From: RPQJ01 sp963707145
GTDB taxonomy: Bacteria > Pseudomonadota > Gammaproteobacteria > Steroidobacterales > Steroidobacteraceae
Assembly: GCA_963707145.1 (NCBI GenBank)
Contig: CAVPOQ010000009.1
Span: 62,001 to 126,000, forward strand
Direction of reading: 5' to 3'
Length of the DNA stretch: 64,000 nt
Under the pieces are notes generated by a model, which made no database searches, was not told the DNA's origin, and was given only the letters and a program-made list of their open reading frames with translations. Position 1 is the stretch's first letter, and every line of letters begins with the position of its first letter. Both the position numbers and the translations under genes were made by a program. Shown in pieces: positions 10,906-19,611 of the stretch.

Positions 10906-12474
10906 TCAGATCCTGCGCGTCGCGTCCTGCCAGTACCTTGCCCGAAGGTCCTTCTTGAGCACCTTGCCCACCGGGCTGCGCGGCAGGGAGTCGACGAAAT
11001 CGACGGACTTCGGGGCCTTCACCGAGCCCAGCTTCTCCTTGCACAAAGCAATGAGTTCGTCGGCGCTCGCCTGCTGTCCCGCGTTCAGTTCGACGACCGC
11101 CTTGACGCTCTCGCCCCACGTCGCATCGGGCACGCCGATCACCGCGCAGTCCTGCACCGCCGGGTGGCTCCAGATCACCTGCTCGACCTCGCTCGGGTAC
11201 ACGTTGAAGCCTCCCGAGATGATCATGTCCTTCTTGCGGTCGGTGATGTGCAGGTAGCCGTCGGCGTCGATGTGGCCGACGTCGCCGGTGTGCAGCCAGC
11301 CGTCCACGATGGTCTCGGCGGTCTTCTCGGGCGCCTTGTAGTAGCCCTTCATCACGAGGTCGCCGCGCACGCAGATCTCGCCGGTCTCGCCCTGGGGCAG
11401 GATCGCGTTGGCGTCGTTCATGATCTCGACGCGGATCAGCGGGTTGGGGCGGCCGACCGACGACAGCCGCTCGTCGGAGGCGACCTTGCGGTCCTTGAAG
11501 TGCTCGCCCGGCGGCAGGTAGGAGATCGCCGCGGGCGCCTCGGTCTGGCCGTAGCCGCCCATCATCACCGGGCCGATCACCTCGATCGCCTGCCTGAGCT
11601 TCTCGACCGACATCGGCGCCGCGCCGTACATGAAGTACTTCAGCGAGGAGAAGTCCGCCTTCGTGCCGAGATCCGGGATGTCGAGCAGGCGGTAGATGAC
11701 CGTCGGCGGCAGGAAGAACTCCGTGACCCGGTACTTCGCGATGGCGGCGAGCAGCAGCGCAGGATCGGGCTTGGTGACGACCACGACCGTGCCGCCACGC
11801 GCGGTGCACGGCACGGACAGCAGCCCGGCGGTGTGGGTCATCGGGGCCGCCGCGAGATTCACCGGCCGCTCGTCTGCCCCGTAAGGACACCCGATCATGA
11901 AGTGCGCGCAGAACGTCTGCGCGCTGCGATGGGTGTTCATCACGCCCTTCGGCATGCCCGTGGTGCCGCCGGTCGCCGACAGCATGACGACGTCGTCCAT
12001 GTCCACCGCCACCTCGGGCCGCGTCGCCGGCTGGTCCCTGACCCAGCCCGTCAGCGACCGGGCACCGGGGAAGTCCGGCAGTTCGTCGTCGATGCAGATC
12101 CACAGCCTGATCTTCGGCAGCCGCGCCCGGAGCCCGGCGACTGCCGGTGCAAAGCACTTCTGGAAGAACAGCACCTCGCAGTCGAATGCCTCGAGGACGT
12201 ACTGGTTCTCCTCCGCGGGATTGCGGGCGCCGACGGGTATCCAGCACATGTTGGCGCGCCACAGGCCGAGCGTGCAGGTCCAGGCCATGACGTCGTTGGT
12301 GGCCCAGATCGCGCCCTTGGTTTCCTTCGGCAGTCCGAGCGCGAGCAGGCCGTTCGCGATGCGGCAGGAGAGCTCGCCGACCTCCTGGAACGTGTAGCGG
12401 CGGTCGTCCTGGATGTAGGCGACGCCCTGCGGGTTGGCGCGCCAGCCGCGGTCGAAGAAGTCGATGATCGCCAT
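10906..12474 (-). CDS. AMP-dependent acyl-CoA synthetase/ligase
   Basis: 522 residues from ATG 12474. That start is preferred over 12495 because GGGGAGA sits just upstream of it and the longer frame adds only MRARGDA. ANL-superfamily adenylate-forming motifs are present: LSATGGTTGMPKGVMNTH (A3), GYGQTEAPAA (A5), TGDVGHIDADGYLHITDRKKD (A7/A8) and the terminal Lys in SPVGKVLKKDL (A10). It activates a carboxylic acid to its CoA thioester, the entry step for the cluster. The acid is unknown; the neighbours suggest a fatty, terpenoid or steroid side-chain acid. Confidence 0.93.
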   Translation of the reverse strand: MAIIDFFDRGWRANPQGVAYIQDDRRYTFQEVGELSCRIANGLLALGLPKETKGAIWATNDVMAWTCTLGLWRANMCWIPVGARNPAEENQYVLEAFDCEVLFFQKCFAPAVAGLRARLPKIRLWICIDDELPDFPGARSLTGWVRDQPATRPEVAVDMDDVVMLSATGGTTGMPKGVMNTHRSAQTFCAHFMIGCPYGADERPVNLAAAPMTHTAGLLSVPCTARGGTVVVVTKPDPALLLAAIAKYRVTEFFLPPTVIYRLLDIPDLGTKADFSSLKYFMYGAAPMSVEKLRQAIEVIGPVMMGGYGQTEAPAAISYLPPGEHFKDRKVASDERLSSVGRPNPLIRVEIMNDANAILPQGETGEICVRGDLVMKGYYKAPEKTAETIVDGWLHTGDVGHIDADGYLHITDRKKDMIISGGFNVYPSEVEQVIWSHPAVQDCAVIGVPDATWGESVKAVVELNAGQQASADELIALCKEKLGSVKAPKSVDFVDSLPRSPVGKVLKKDLRARYWQDATRRI

Positions 12475-12535
12475 TGCGTCTCCCCGTGCTCGCACGCCGC
12501 GCCCGGGCAGGGCGCTGCGTGCAGTCCTCGACTGA

Positions 12536-13669
12536 TCAGAGCTGCGTGACCGTGGCGCGGGCCAGGCCGCGCTGCTCGAGGAAGCCGAGCAGGTAGCGGT
12601 GGCCGAACGCCTTGCACGCGGAAGCGAAGCCGACCTTGTTGGTCTCGCCGTCGAGCAGCTTGATCACGGCGGCGGCCTGCAGCGCGCCGGTCGAAATGTA
12701 CGCCGTGACGCCGTGGACCGTGGCACGCACCGCTGCGAGCTGGCCACGACCGATCGCGAAGTCCACCGTGCGCACCATCGTCGTCCGCTCGCGCGGCGGC
12801 ATGCTCGGCGTGGTGGACTCGACGGCGGCCTTGAGCACGGCGTCCTGGTGCTCCGCCGGCAGGTGCTTGAACTCGGCGTCCCACTTCTGGAAGAAGCCGT
12901 GCGCGAGCTGCATCACGTTGTTGTCGTAGAAGCCGACCGCGGAGATGCAGCTGCGCACGCGCGCGTCGTGCTGGTAGAACACGGGCAGCGAGGTGCCGCT
13001 CCACGGCAGCGAGAAGACCGGCTGCATGAAGCTCGGATCGACGACGTTGAAGCTCGCCGTCACCGGATGCTCGACAAGCTGCTTCTCCCAGAGGTAGTGC
13101 TGCTTGACGCGCGCCATGCCGAAGATCGAGGCCGTGGAGCCCACCGTCACGCCGGCGGCGACGAAGCGCGTGCCGCGGCACAGCGTCGCGGTCTCCAGGC
13201 AATCGATGCCCTGCGTCTCGAGCGCCAGTTCGGCCGCGATCTCGGCGAACGTGTACATGTAGGCGGTCGAGGGCGCGAGCAGCAGCCCCGCCTGGCGGTA
13301 CGCCTCGCCGAAGCGATCGCGCACGTCGAGGATGTAGGACTGCTCGCCGGTGGTATCGATGCAGTGGCAACCTGCCTTCAGCGCCGCCTCGACGGCCACC
13401 GCGCCGTACTGCACGAACGGGCCGACCGTGTTGCACACGACCCGGGCGCCCTTGAAGACCTTCGCGAGCGCCTCGACGGTGTGCTCGGTCTCGACGATCT
13501 CGTAGGTGGCCGACTCGAGGCGCACCACCCGCTCGGCCATCATCTCCTGCACGCGCTTCGCGCTGCGTCCGACCGCGGTGAAGGGGATCTGCTGGTCGAT
13601 CAGCCAGTCCATGATCAGCATGCCGGTGTAGCCGCTCGCGCCATAGACGACGACGGGGTACTTGGCCAT
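12536..13669 (-). CDS. Saccharopine dehydrogenase-like NAD(P)-binding oxidoreductase
   Basis: 377 residues. The N-terminus VVVYGASGYTGMLIMDWLI is the Rossmann site of the saccharopine dehydrogenase NADP-binding family, which includes trans-acting enoyl reductases of lipid metabolism. No lysine-biosynthesis context exists; the gene sits between an acyl-CoA dehydrogenase and an acyl-CoA synthetase, so a lipid-related redox role is more likely. CHCIDTTGEQSYI about residue 95 is a conserved loop of the family. Substrate unknown. Confidence 0.8.
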   Translation of the reverse strand: MAKYPVVVYGASGYTGMLIMDWLIDQQIPFTAVGRSAKRVQEMMAERVVRLESATYEIVETEHTVEALAKVFKGARVVCNTVGPFVQYGAVAVEAALKAGCHCIDTTGEQSYILDVRDRFGEAYRQAGLLLAPSTAYMYTFAEIAAELALETQGIDCLETATLCRGTRFVAAGVTVGSTASIFGMARVKQHYLWEKQLVEHPVTASFNVVDPSFMQPVFSLPWSGTSLPVFYQHDARVRSCISAVGFYDNNVMQLAHGFFQKWDAEFKHLPAEHQDAVLKAAVESTTPSMPPRERTTMVRTVDFAIGRGQLAAVRATVHGVTAYISTGALQAAAVIKLLDGETNKVGFASACKAFGHRYLLGFLEQRGLARATVTQL

Positions 13670-13715
13670 GGGTTCTCTCCTGGATTCCGTGTTTTGGGTT
13701 GTCGGTGGGGCGCGG

Positions 13716-14999
13716 TCAGTTCTGCGACCAGCCTTCCGCGTAGAGCTGCTGGGCGAGGATGCCGAGGCGGGTCGTCAGGATCGTGTTCTCGCCGTCCTCG
13801 ATCAGGGCCGCGCGCGCGTCGCGGAAAAGCTTCTCGATCGGGTACTCGCGCGACGTGCCCGCCCCGCCGAACAGCTGGAACGCCTCGTCCACGACCTTCA
13901 TCGCTTCCTGCGTCACCGTGACCTTGCCGGCCGCGGTGACGTACGGGTGGGTGAGCGGCGAGAGGCGCGCGTAGGCGAGCGAGCGGCGCGCCACCGAGCG
14001 GCAGAGTTCCACGCGGCGCAGCATCTCGCCGACGCGGTAGCGCGTGAGCTGGTGCTCGATGAGCTTCCTGCCGCCCTGCTTGCGCTCGTGGACGTACTGC
14101 AGCGCCAGCTCGAACGCGGCACGGGCGACACCGGTGAAGAGCTGCGCCATGTGCGTGCCCGCATAGGACCACGCCGAGGTCATATTGCCGTAGTACTCGT
14201 CCTTGAGGGCGATCGCGAAGCGCTTCGGCACGCGCACGCCGTCGAAGTAGATCTCGCCCTGCGGCAGCGACCGCTGGCCGATCTTGTCGAGCGGCTTGCC
14301 CTTGGAGACGCCCGGCAGGTCGAGCGGGATGACCACGGCCATGCCGTAGGGGTTGCCGTCGGGACCGTAGAAGCCATCCTCGTATTCGGCGCTCAGGTAG
14401 CCGAGCGCGACCTGCGCGACCGCGCCGTTGGAGACCCAAGCCGAGCACTGGCCGTTGATGACGACTTCGTCGCCCTGCACGCGTCCCCACATGTTGCCCT
14501 TGTTGCCGGGCTGACCATCGGGCCACTCGGGGCGGATGTCCACCAGCGTCACGTCGCCGCCCTTGTCGGGGTGCGTGATCATCCAGCAGCCGATGCGGCC
14601 CTGGCAGAGCTCGACGAGATCCTGCCTGCCCATCGCCGCCGCCATCAGCAGCGGGAAGCCCGCCACCGCGAGGCTCACGCCGAGGCCTGCGTCGCCCCAG
14701 CCGAGTTCCTCGCCGATCAGCGACTCCATGCGAATCGCGGTCTCCGGCGGCAGTTCGGCGAGCATCGTCGGGTCGAGACCGAGCTTCGCGTACTCCGCGA
14801 ACACGCCGTAGTAGGGCGAGCCAGGAGCGATCACTGCCTCGGCGGTCATCATGTCGAGTTCGGCGCCGAGCGGCCGCAGCACTTCGCGGGCGAAGCGGTG
14901 CACCCCCGCCTGCACGGCGGCCTCTTCCTCGGTGAGCGGCGTCTCGAATCCTGACAGGCCGGCCGCCGGCAGAGTCACCTTCGACTTGAGCTTGATCAT
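13716..14999 (-). CDS. Acyl-CoA dehydrogenase
   Basis: 427 residues, FAD-dependent alpha,beta-dehydrogenation of an acyl-CoA. Family features: GDAGLGVSLAVAG near residue 97, CWMITHPDKGGD (substrate and flavin loop), GPDGNPYGMAVVIPLDLPGV, and the C-terminal EAFQLFGGAGTSREYPIEKLFRDARA flavin/dimer segment. GGAGAGGGCAG precedes ATG 14999. It is the first gene of the six-gene acyl-CoA cluster and is divergent from an AraC regulator starting 125 bases away, which probably controls it. Confidence 0.93.
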   Translation of the reverse strand: MIKLKSKVTLPAAGLSGFETPLTEEEAAVQAGVHRFAREVLRPLGAELDMMTAEAVIAPGSPYYGVFAEYAKLGLDPTMLAELPPETAIRMESLIGEELGWGDAGLGVSLAVAGFPLLMAAAMGRQDLVELCQGRIGCWMITHPDKGGDVTLVDIRPEWPDGQPGNKGNMWGRVQGDEVVINGQCSAWVSNGAVAQVALGYLSAEYEDGFYGPDGNPYGMAVVIPLDLPGVSKGKPLDKIGQRSLPQGEIYFDGVRVPKRFAIALKDEYYGNMTSAWSYAGTHMAQLFTGVARAAFELALQYVHERKQGGRKLIEHQLTRYRVGEMLRRVELCRSVARRSLAYARLSPLTHPYVTAAGKVTVTQEAMKVVDEAFQLFGGAGTSREYPIEKLFRDARAALIEDGENTILTTRLGILAQQLYAEGWSQN

Positions 15000-15123
15000 G
15001 CTGCCCTCTCCCCGAAATGCGTTCTGTGTCGCGGGATTGTGGCCCAGTGGCCGGATGGCGCCTTTCAGGGATCGGGCGTATTTTTGTCAGAAATCATTCA
15101 CCACCCTCCCGGAGAGGGGCGCG

Positions 15124-15996
15124 ATGGCGGGGCCGGTCTGGTTCACGGTGCGCAGGCAGCTCGGCCACGAGCCGATCGTGGCCGGCCGGGTTCCCGGTTC
15201 GACGCCTCTATTTGTGGAACGCTACGTCTACCAGCACAGCGAGCGGACGGTGCCGGGGCTGGAGGCGACGGCGCTCGTGGTGCAGTTCGGCGGCGGCCGT
15301 GTCCAGGAGGGCGAGCCGGACCACTGGCGCAGCATGAATCTGCCATCGGTCTCCCTGCTGATCCCGGCCCGGGTCGCTACGCACTGGCATTACTCGGGCG
15401 CGGTGGATTTCGCCGTCTTCTATTTCCTCGATCCGCCGAGCAACGCGATGCAGTCGCTGCGGTTGCTCTGCGAGTCACGCGAGGACCCGCTGCAGTTCCG
15501 CGACCCGTTGGTCGGCTCCGCGGCCTTCGAGCTCGCGGGCGAATTGCAGAAGGCGCACGCGGCGGACGCAGGATTCATGGAGCGGCTCGCCGGAGTCGTG
15601 CTCGAGCAGGCGTTCCGCGCCCTGGTGACGGCGAGCACGCGCGGCATCAATCCCCGCCACGTGCACTTCTCGCGGCTGCAGGCGGTCCTCAACCACATTC
15701 ACACCAGCCTGGCCGGCGACTTGTCGGCGGCGCGCCTCGCGCGGCTTGCGGAGGTCAGCCTGGCGCATTTCTCGCGGATCTTTCGCGAGGCCACGGGCGT
15801 CCCGCCGCACCAGTACGTGCTGGCGGCGCGGCTCGACCTGGCCCGCAAGCTGCTGACCCAGTCGAACCTGCCCATCTCCCGGATTGCGGAGGAGTGCGGC
15901 TTCAGCTCGCAGAGCCACCTGACGGCGAGCTTCCGCTCCGCCCATTCGGTCACGCCAGCCCTGTATCGCGCCCACGTGCGCAAGGCCGCGGACTGA
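15124..15996 (+). CDS. AraC family transcriptional regulator
   Basis: 290 residues from ATG 15124, chosen because GGAGAGG lies just upstream; the open frame extends further 5' only as a shadow of the acyl-CoA dehydrogenase. The N-terminal half is a ligand-sensing domain and the C-terminal 100 residues hold the two-helix-turn-helix AraC/XylS domain (LARLAEVSLAHFSRIFREATG and ISRIAEECGFSSQSHLTASF). It is divergent from the acyl-CoA cluster and immediately upstream of the arylsulfatase, so it could regulate either or both. Confidence 0.9.
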   Translation: MAGPVWFTVRRQLGHEPIVAGRVPGSTPLFVERYVYQHSERTVPGLEATALVVQFGGGRVQEGEPDHWRSMNLPSVSLLIPARVATHWHYSGAVDFAVFYFLDPPSNAMQSLRLLCESREDPLQFRDPLVGSAAFELAGELQKAHAADAGFMERLAGVVLEQAFRALVTASTRGINPRHVHFSRLQAVLNHIHTSLAGDLSAARLARLAEVSLAHFSRIFREATGVPPHQYVLAARLDLARKLLTQSNLPISRIAEECGFSSQSHLTASFRSAHSVTPALYRAHVRKAAD

Positions 15997-16020
15997 GGGT
16001 CGGCCCCAACACCGCAGGCC

Positions 16021-16049
16021 TGTCGCGATCCGCGCCCAAATTGTCGCGA
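16021..16049. promoter_or_regulatory. Direct-repeat candidate operator upstream of arylsulfatase
   Basis: TGTCGCGA occurs at 16021 and again at 16042, exactly 21 bp (two helical turns) apart. AraC-family dimers typically bind direct repeats with this spacing. The same octamer pair with one mismatch and the same 21-bp spacing is found at the 5' end of the second AraC gene (24209/24230), and the 15-mer beginning TGTCGCGAATCATCG is identical at both places. It lies about 155 bases upstream of the arylsulfatase start. Binding is inference. Confidence 0.5.
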
Positions 16050-16200
16050 ATCATCGGATCGGCTGTTCGCTTGCCGAGGCGATTTCACGGGGCGATGGCC
16101 ATCGGCGGCGCCGGCAGTTAGCATCCGTGCCCGGCCCGAGGCGACGCGACCATGCGGGTCTGCGTGGGCTGATCCGATGCACTCACCTGGGAGATCCTCC

Positions 16201-18711
16201 ATGCGGAGCATTCGCAACTCATTACTGCTCGCGGCGTCTGTCGTGGTTGGAACCGCGGTACCGTCGGTGTTCGCCCAGCAGGTCACCGGCACGCTGGGCT
16301 CGCCCAGCGCCACGACGACCATACCCGCGACGCAACTCCCGGCACCCGACCCGAAGTTCGGCGGCGTCATCAAGGATGGCGCATTGCAGTCGAAGCCCTG
16401 GTGGGCGCCGCGCATCGTGCCGCCCAAGGGTGCGCCCAACGTGCTGCTGATCATCACCGACGACGCAGGCTTCGGCGTGCCGAGCACCTTCGGCGGCGTG
16501 ATCCCGACGCCGACGATGGACCGCATTGCGAACGAGGGCCTGCGCTACAACCGCATGTTCTCGACTGCGCTGTGCTCGCCCACGCGCGCCGCGCTGATCA
16601 CGGGACGGAACCATCATTCCGCGGGCTTCGGCGTGGTCTCCGAACAGTCCACGGGCTTCCCGGGCTACAACAGCATCATCGCCAGGGACAAGGCGACGAT
16701 AGGCCGGATCCTGCTCGACAACGGCTACGCGACCTCGTGGTTCGGCAAGAACCACAACACGCCGGCCTTCGCGGCGAGCCAGGTCGGGCCGTTCGACCAG
16801 TGGCCGACCGGCATGGGCTTCGAATACTTCTACGGCTTCGTCGGCGGCGACGCCAATCAGTGGCAGCCGAACCTGTTCCGCAACACCACGCAGATCTATC
16901 CGTTCCAGGGCAAGCCGGGCTGGAACCTGGTCACCGGGATGGCCGACGACGCCATCGACTACATGACACGGATGCACCAGATCGATCCCTCGAAGCCGAT
17001 CTTCATCAAGTACGCGCCGGGCGCGACGCACGCGCCGCACCACCCGACCAAGGAGTGGGTCGACAGGATCAGCGCGATGCACCTGTTCGACGACGGCTAC
17101 GAGAAGCTGCGCGAACGCATCTTCGCGAACCAGAAGCGGCTCGGCGTGGTTCCGAAGGACGCCACGCTGCCGCCGTGGCCGAAGGACATCCTCAAGCCCT
17201 GGGACCAGCTCACGCCCGACGAGAAGAAACTCTTCATCCGCCAGGTGGAGGTGTTCGCCGCGTACGCCGCCTACAGCGACCACGAGATCGGGCGCGTGGT
17301 CCAGGCCTTCGAGGACCTCGGCAGGTTCGACAACACGTTGATCATCTACATCAACGGCGACAACGGCACGAGCGCCGAGGGTGGGCCGCTCGGCACGCCG
17401 AACGAGGTCGCGTGGTTCAACGGCGTCAGTGAGATGCCCGTCGAAGTGCAGATGAAGTTCTATGACGTCTGGGGCACCGAGCAAACCTACAACCACATGT
17501 CGGCCGGCTGGTCGTGGGCCTTCGACACGCCGTTCTCGTGGTTCAAGCAGAACGCCTCGCAGCTCGGCGGCGTCAACCAGAACATGGTGGTGTCGTGGCC
17601 GGCACGCATCAAGGAAAAGGGTGGCCTGCGGCAGCAGTTCGTGCACGTGATCGACGTCGTGCCGACCATTCTCGAGGCCGCCGGGATCCGCGCGCCCGAA
17701 ATGATCGACGGCATCAGGCAGGCGCCGATCGAGGGCACCAGCTTCGCATACACGTTCGATGCGACCGCAGGCATGGCGCCGTCGAGGCACACGACTCAGT
17801 ACTTCGAGATGATGGGCCAGTGGGCCCTGTACCACGACGGCTGGTTCCTGAGCACCAAGGTCAACCGCGCCCCGTGGATGGCCTTCGGTCCCGCGAATCC
17901 CGATCCGCTGAACAACCAGCTGCTCGAGCTCTACAACCTCAACGAGGACTTCAACCAGACCACCGACGTCGCGGCAAAGAACCCGCAGAAGGTCAGGGAG
18001 ATGAAGGAGATGTTCATCGCCGAGGCCAGGAAACACCAGGTCTTCCCGATGGACGCCTCGGTCGCTGCGCGCATCGTAGCGCCGCGTCCGAACATCACGG
18101 CCGGGCGCACCGAGTTCGTGTACACGCGTCCGATGACCGGCCTGCCGCAGGGCGACTCGCCGAGCATCCTGAATGCCTCATACACCATCACCGCAGACAT
18201 CGACGTGCCGCAGGGCGGCGCCGAGGGCATGATCCTGACCTCGGGCGGACGCTTTGCCGGCTACGGCTTCTATCTGCTGAAGGGCAAGCCGGTGTTCCTG
18301 TGGAACATGGTGGATCTGAAGCGCATCAGGTGGGAGGGCGCCGATGCACTGACGCCCGGCCGTCACACGGTGGAGTTCGACTTCGTGTACACGGGGAAGG
18401 GTGCCGGCACGCTGGCCTTCAACGACTTCAGCGGACTCGGCCAGCCCGGCACCGGCACGTTGAAGGTGGACGGCAAGGTCGTCGCCACGCAGGGGATGGA
18501 GCGCACGCTGCCGATGATCCTGCAGTGGGATGAGGCCTTCGACATCGGTTCGGACACGCTCACCGGCGTGAACGACGCCGACTACCAGCCGCCGTTCCCG
18601 CTGACCGCCAAGCTCAACAAGCTGACGATCAAGGTGGACCGGCCGCAGTTGTCGCCGGCCGACATCGAGAAGCTGGAGGCGGCGATGAAGGCGCAGGCCG
18701 CCAGGGACTAG
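16201..18711 (+). CDS. Exported arylsulfatase (type I, formylglycine-dependent)
   Basis: 836 residues from ATG 16201; GGGAGA upstream supports this over ATG 16177. A signal peptide (RSIRNSLLLAASVVVGTAVP, cleavage after VFA) sends it to the periplasm. Metal ligands Asp87-Asp88 lie in LLIITDDAGFG and the sulfatase signature CSPTRAALITGRNHH contains Cys125, which is converted to formylglycine. The length and the C-terminal jelly-roll-like region match long arylsulfatases that hydrolyse aromatic or steroid sulfate esters. No maturase gene is nearby. It follows an AraC gene and carries a candidate AraC operator upstream, and ends in a strong terminator. Confidence 0.93.
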   Translation: MRSIRNSLLLAASVVVGTAVPSVFAQQVTGTLGSPSATTTIPATQLPAPDPKFGGVIKDGALQSKPWWAPRIVPPKGAPNVLLIITDDAGFGVPSTFGGVIPTPTMDRIANEGLRYNRMFSTALCSPTRAALITGRNHHSAGFGVVSEQSTGFPGYNSIIARDKATIGRILLDNGYATSWFGKNHNTPAFAASQVGPFDQWPTGMGFEYFYGFVGGDANQWQPNLFRNTTQIYPFQGKPGWNLVTGMADDAIDYMTRMHQIDPSKPIFIKYAPGATHAPHHPTKEWVDRISAMHLFDDGYEKLRERIFANQKRLGVVPKDATLPPWPKDILKPWDQLTPDEKKLFIRQVEVFAAYAAYSDHEIGRVVQAFEDLGRFDNTLIIYINGDNGTSAEGGPLGTPNEVAWFNGVSEMPVEVQMKFYDVWGTEQTYNHMSAGWSWAFDTPFSWFKQNASQLGGVNQNMVVSWPARIKEKGGLRQQFVHVIDVVPTILEAAGIRAPEMIDGIRQAPIEGTSFAYTFDATAGMAPSRHTTQYFEMMGQWALYHDGWFLSTKVNRAPWMAFGPANPDPLNNQLLELYNLNEDFNQTTDVAAKNPQKVREMKEMFIAEARKHQVFPMDASVAARIVAPRPNITAGRTEFVYTRPMTGLPQGDSPSILNASYTITADIDVPQGGAEGMILTSGGRFAGYGFYLLKGKPVFLWNMVDLKRIRWEGADALTPGRHTVEFDFVYTGKGAGTLAFNDFSGLGQPGTGTLKVDGKVVATQGMERTLPMILQWDEAFDIGSDTLTGVNDADYQPPFPLTAKLNKLTIKVDRPQLSPADIEKLEAAMKAQAARD

Positions 18712-18768
18712 GCGCGCCAGAGGCGCTGCGCCGTGCGGGCACCGGCCCGCGCGGTCGGCCGCAACGAC

Positions 18769-18796
18769 AAGGGGGCAGCGTGAGCTGCCCCCTTTT
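18769..18796 (+). terminator. Intrinsic terminator after arylsulfatase
   Basis: A perfect 11-bp stem (AAGGGGGCAGC with GCTGCCCCCTT) around a GTGA loop runs into a TTTT tract, 57 bases after the arylsulfatase stop. It also lies about 60 bases past the stop of the convergent DUF3313 gene, where its A-rich left edge gives a short T run on the other strand, so it may work in both directions. Confidence 0.85.
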
Positions 18797-18858
18797 CTGT
18801 ACCTGTCCCGCGGATGTCCGTCCTGGCCGACGCAGCCGACCTGCGCCTGCCCGCAACC

Positions 18859-19569
18859 TCAAGAACCCGCGGGTGTGGCGCGCACCGCGTCGAGGCGCTT
18901 GCGAAGATCCTCGGCCCAACTCTGCAGGATGCGGTCGGCCGCGACCTTGTTGGTGACGCTGTTGGAGACCTGGGCGAAGCCGCCCCGGTCGGCCTCGGCG
19001 TCCATCACCCGGGCGAGGATCGTGCTCGTGGCCGAGTCCCACAGTTCGAGGTACAGCGTCATCTGCCCTGCGGAGTTCGCGACCGTTGCGACGACGCCCG
19101 GGGTCATGAGGTCCGGCGCGTTGACCTTGACGTTGATGAGCGCCGGCCGCAGCAGCAGCACGTCGGGAGCGGCCGTGTCCACGACCTGGTAGCCGCCCTT
19201 GTTCTGCAACTCGTCGGTGAAAACCTTCTTGAACTCCGCAGCCAGCTCGGTCTTCATTCGCTGCACGTCGTCGTCGGTGACTCGGTCCTGGAGCCCGACG
19301 GCGCTGTCGTTGAAGTCCTTCTCCCAGTTCTTCGCGAACTCGACGTAGCAGTCGAGGATCATGACCTTGTCGTACTGCGAGAAGGTCGCCCCGGGCTTCA
19401 GGTACACGAGCCGCTGGTCGGTCTTCTTCACGAGTTGCAGCCCGTCCTTGCTCACCTCCGGCGGCGGATCGCCGGCGGCGAACGCGGGTGCGCCGGCGAG
19501 GAGCATGACTGCGGCGAGGCAGCCGGCGATGCGGGCCGGCCGGATTTCAATCGTACGATGCATGTTCAC
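18859..19569 (-). CDS. DUF3313-like exported protein
   Basis: 236 residues. The signal peptide is about residues 10-32 (ARIAGCLAAVMLLAGAPAFA); the cysteine in it is not in a good lipobox. The mature part (KPGATFSQYDKVMILDCYVEF, then an AEFKKVFTDEL helix and a beta-rich ATVANSAGQMTLYLELWDS segment) looks like the DUF3313 family of periplasmic or outer-membrane-attached proteins of unknown function. A second possible start is ATG 19563. It is followed, in the same direction, from the beta-barrel gene upstream with a 42-base gap, suggesting an operon. Confidence 0.7.
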   Translation of the reverse strand: MNMHRTIEIRPARIAGCLAAVMLLAGAPAFAAGDPPPEVSKDGLQLVKKTDQRLVYLKPGATFSQYDKVMILDCYVEFAKNWEKDFNDSAVGLQDRVTDDDVQRMKTELAAEFKKVFTDELQNKGGYQVVDTAAPDVLLLRPALINVKVNAPDLMTPGVVATVANSAGQMTLYLELWDSATSTILARVMDAEADRGGFAQVSNSVTNKVAADRILQSWAEDLRKRLDAVRATPAGS

Positions 19570-19611
19570 CTCGGGTGGGTGGGGTGGGGGACTGCAGGAT
19601 CCGGGTACCGG

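Noticed and set aside
10042..12549. Long plus-strand open frame (835 codons) opposite the SDR and ligase genes
   Set aside because: High GC leaves antisense frames open. Composition is Arg/His/Gly/Val-rich with no domain, and the minus-strand genes have clear motifs.
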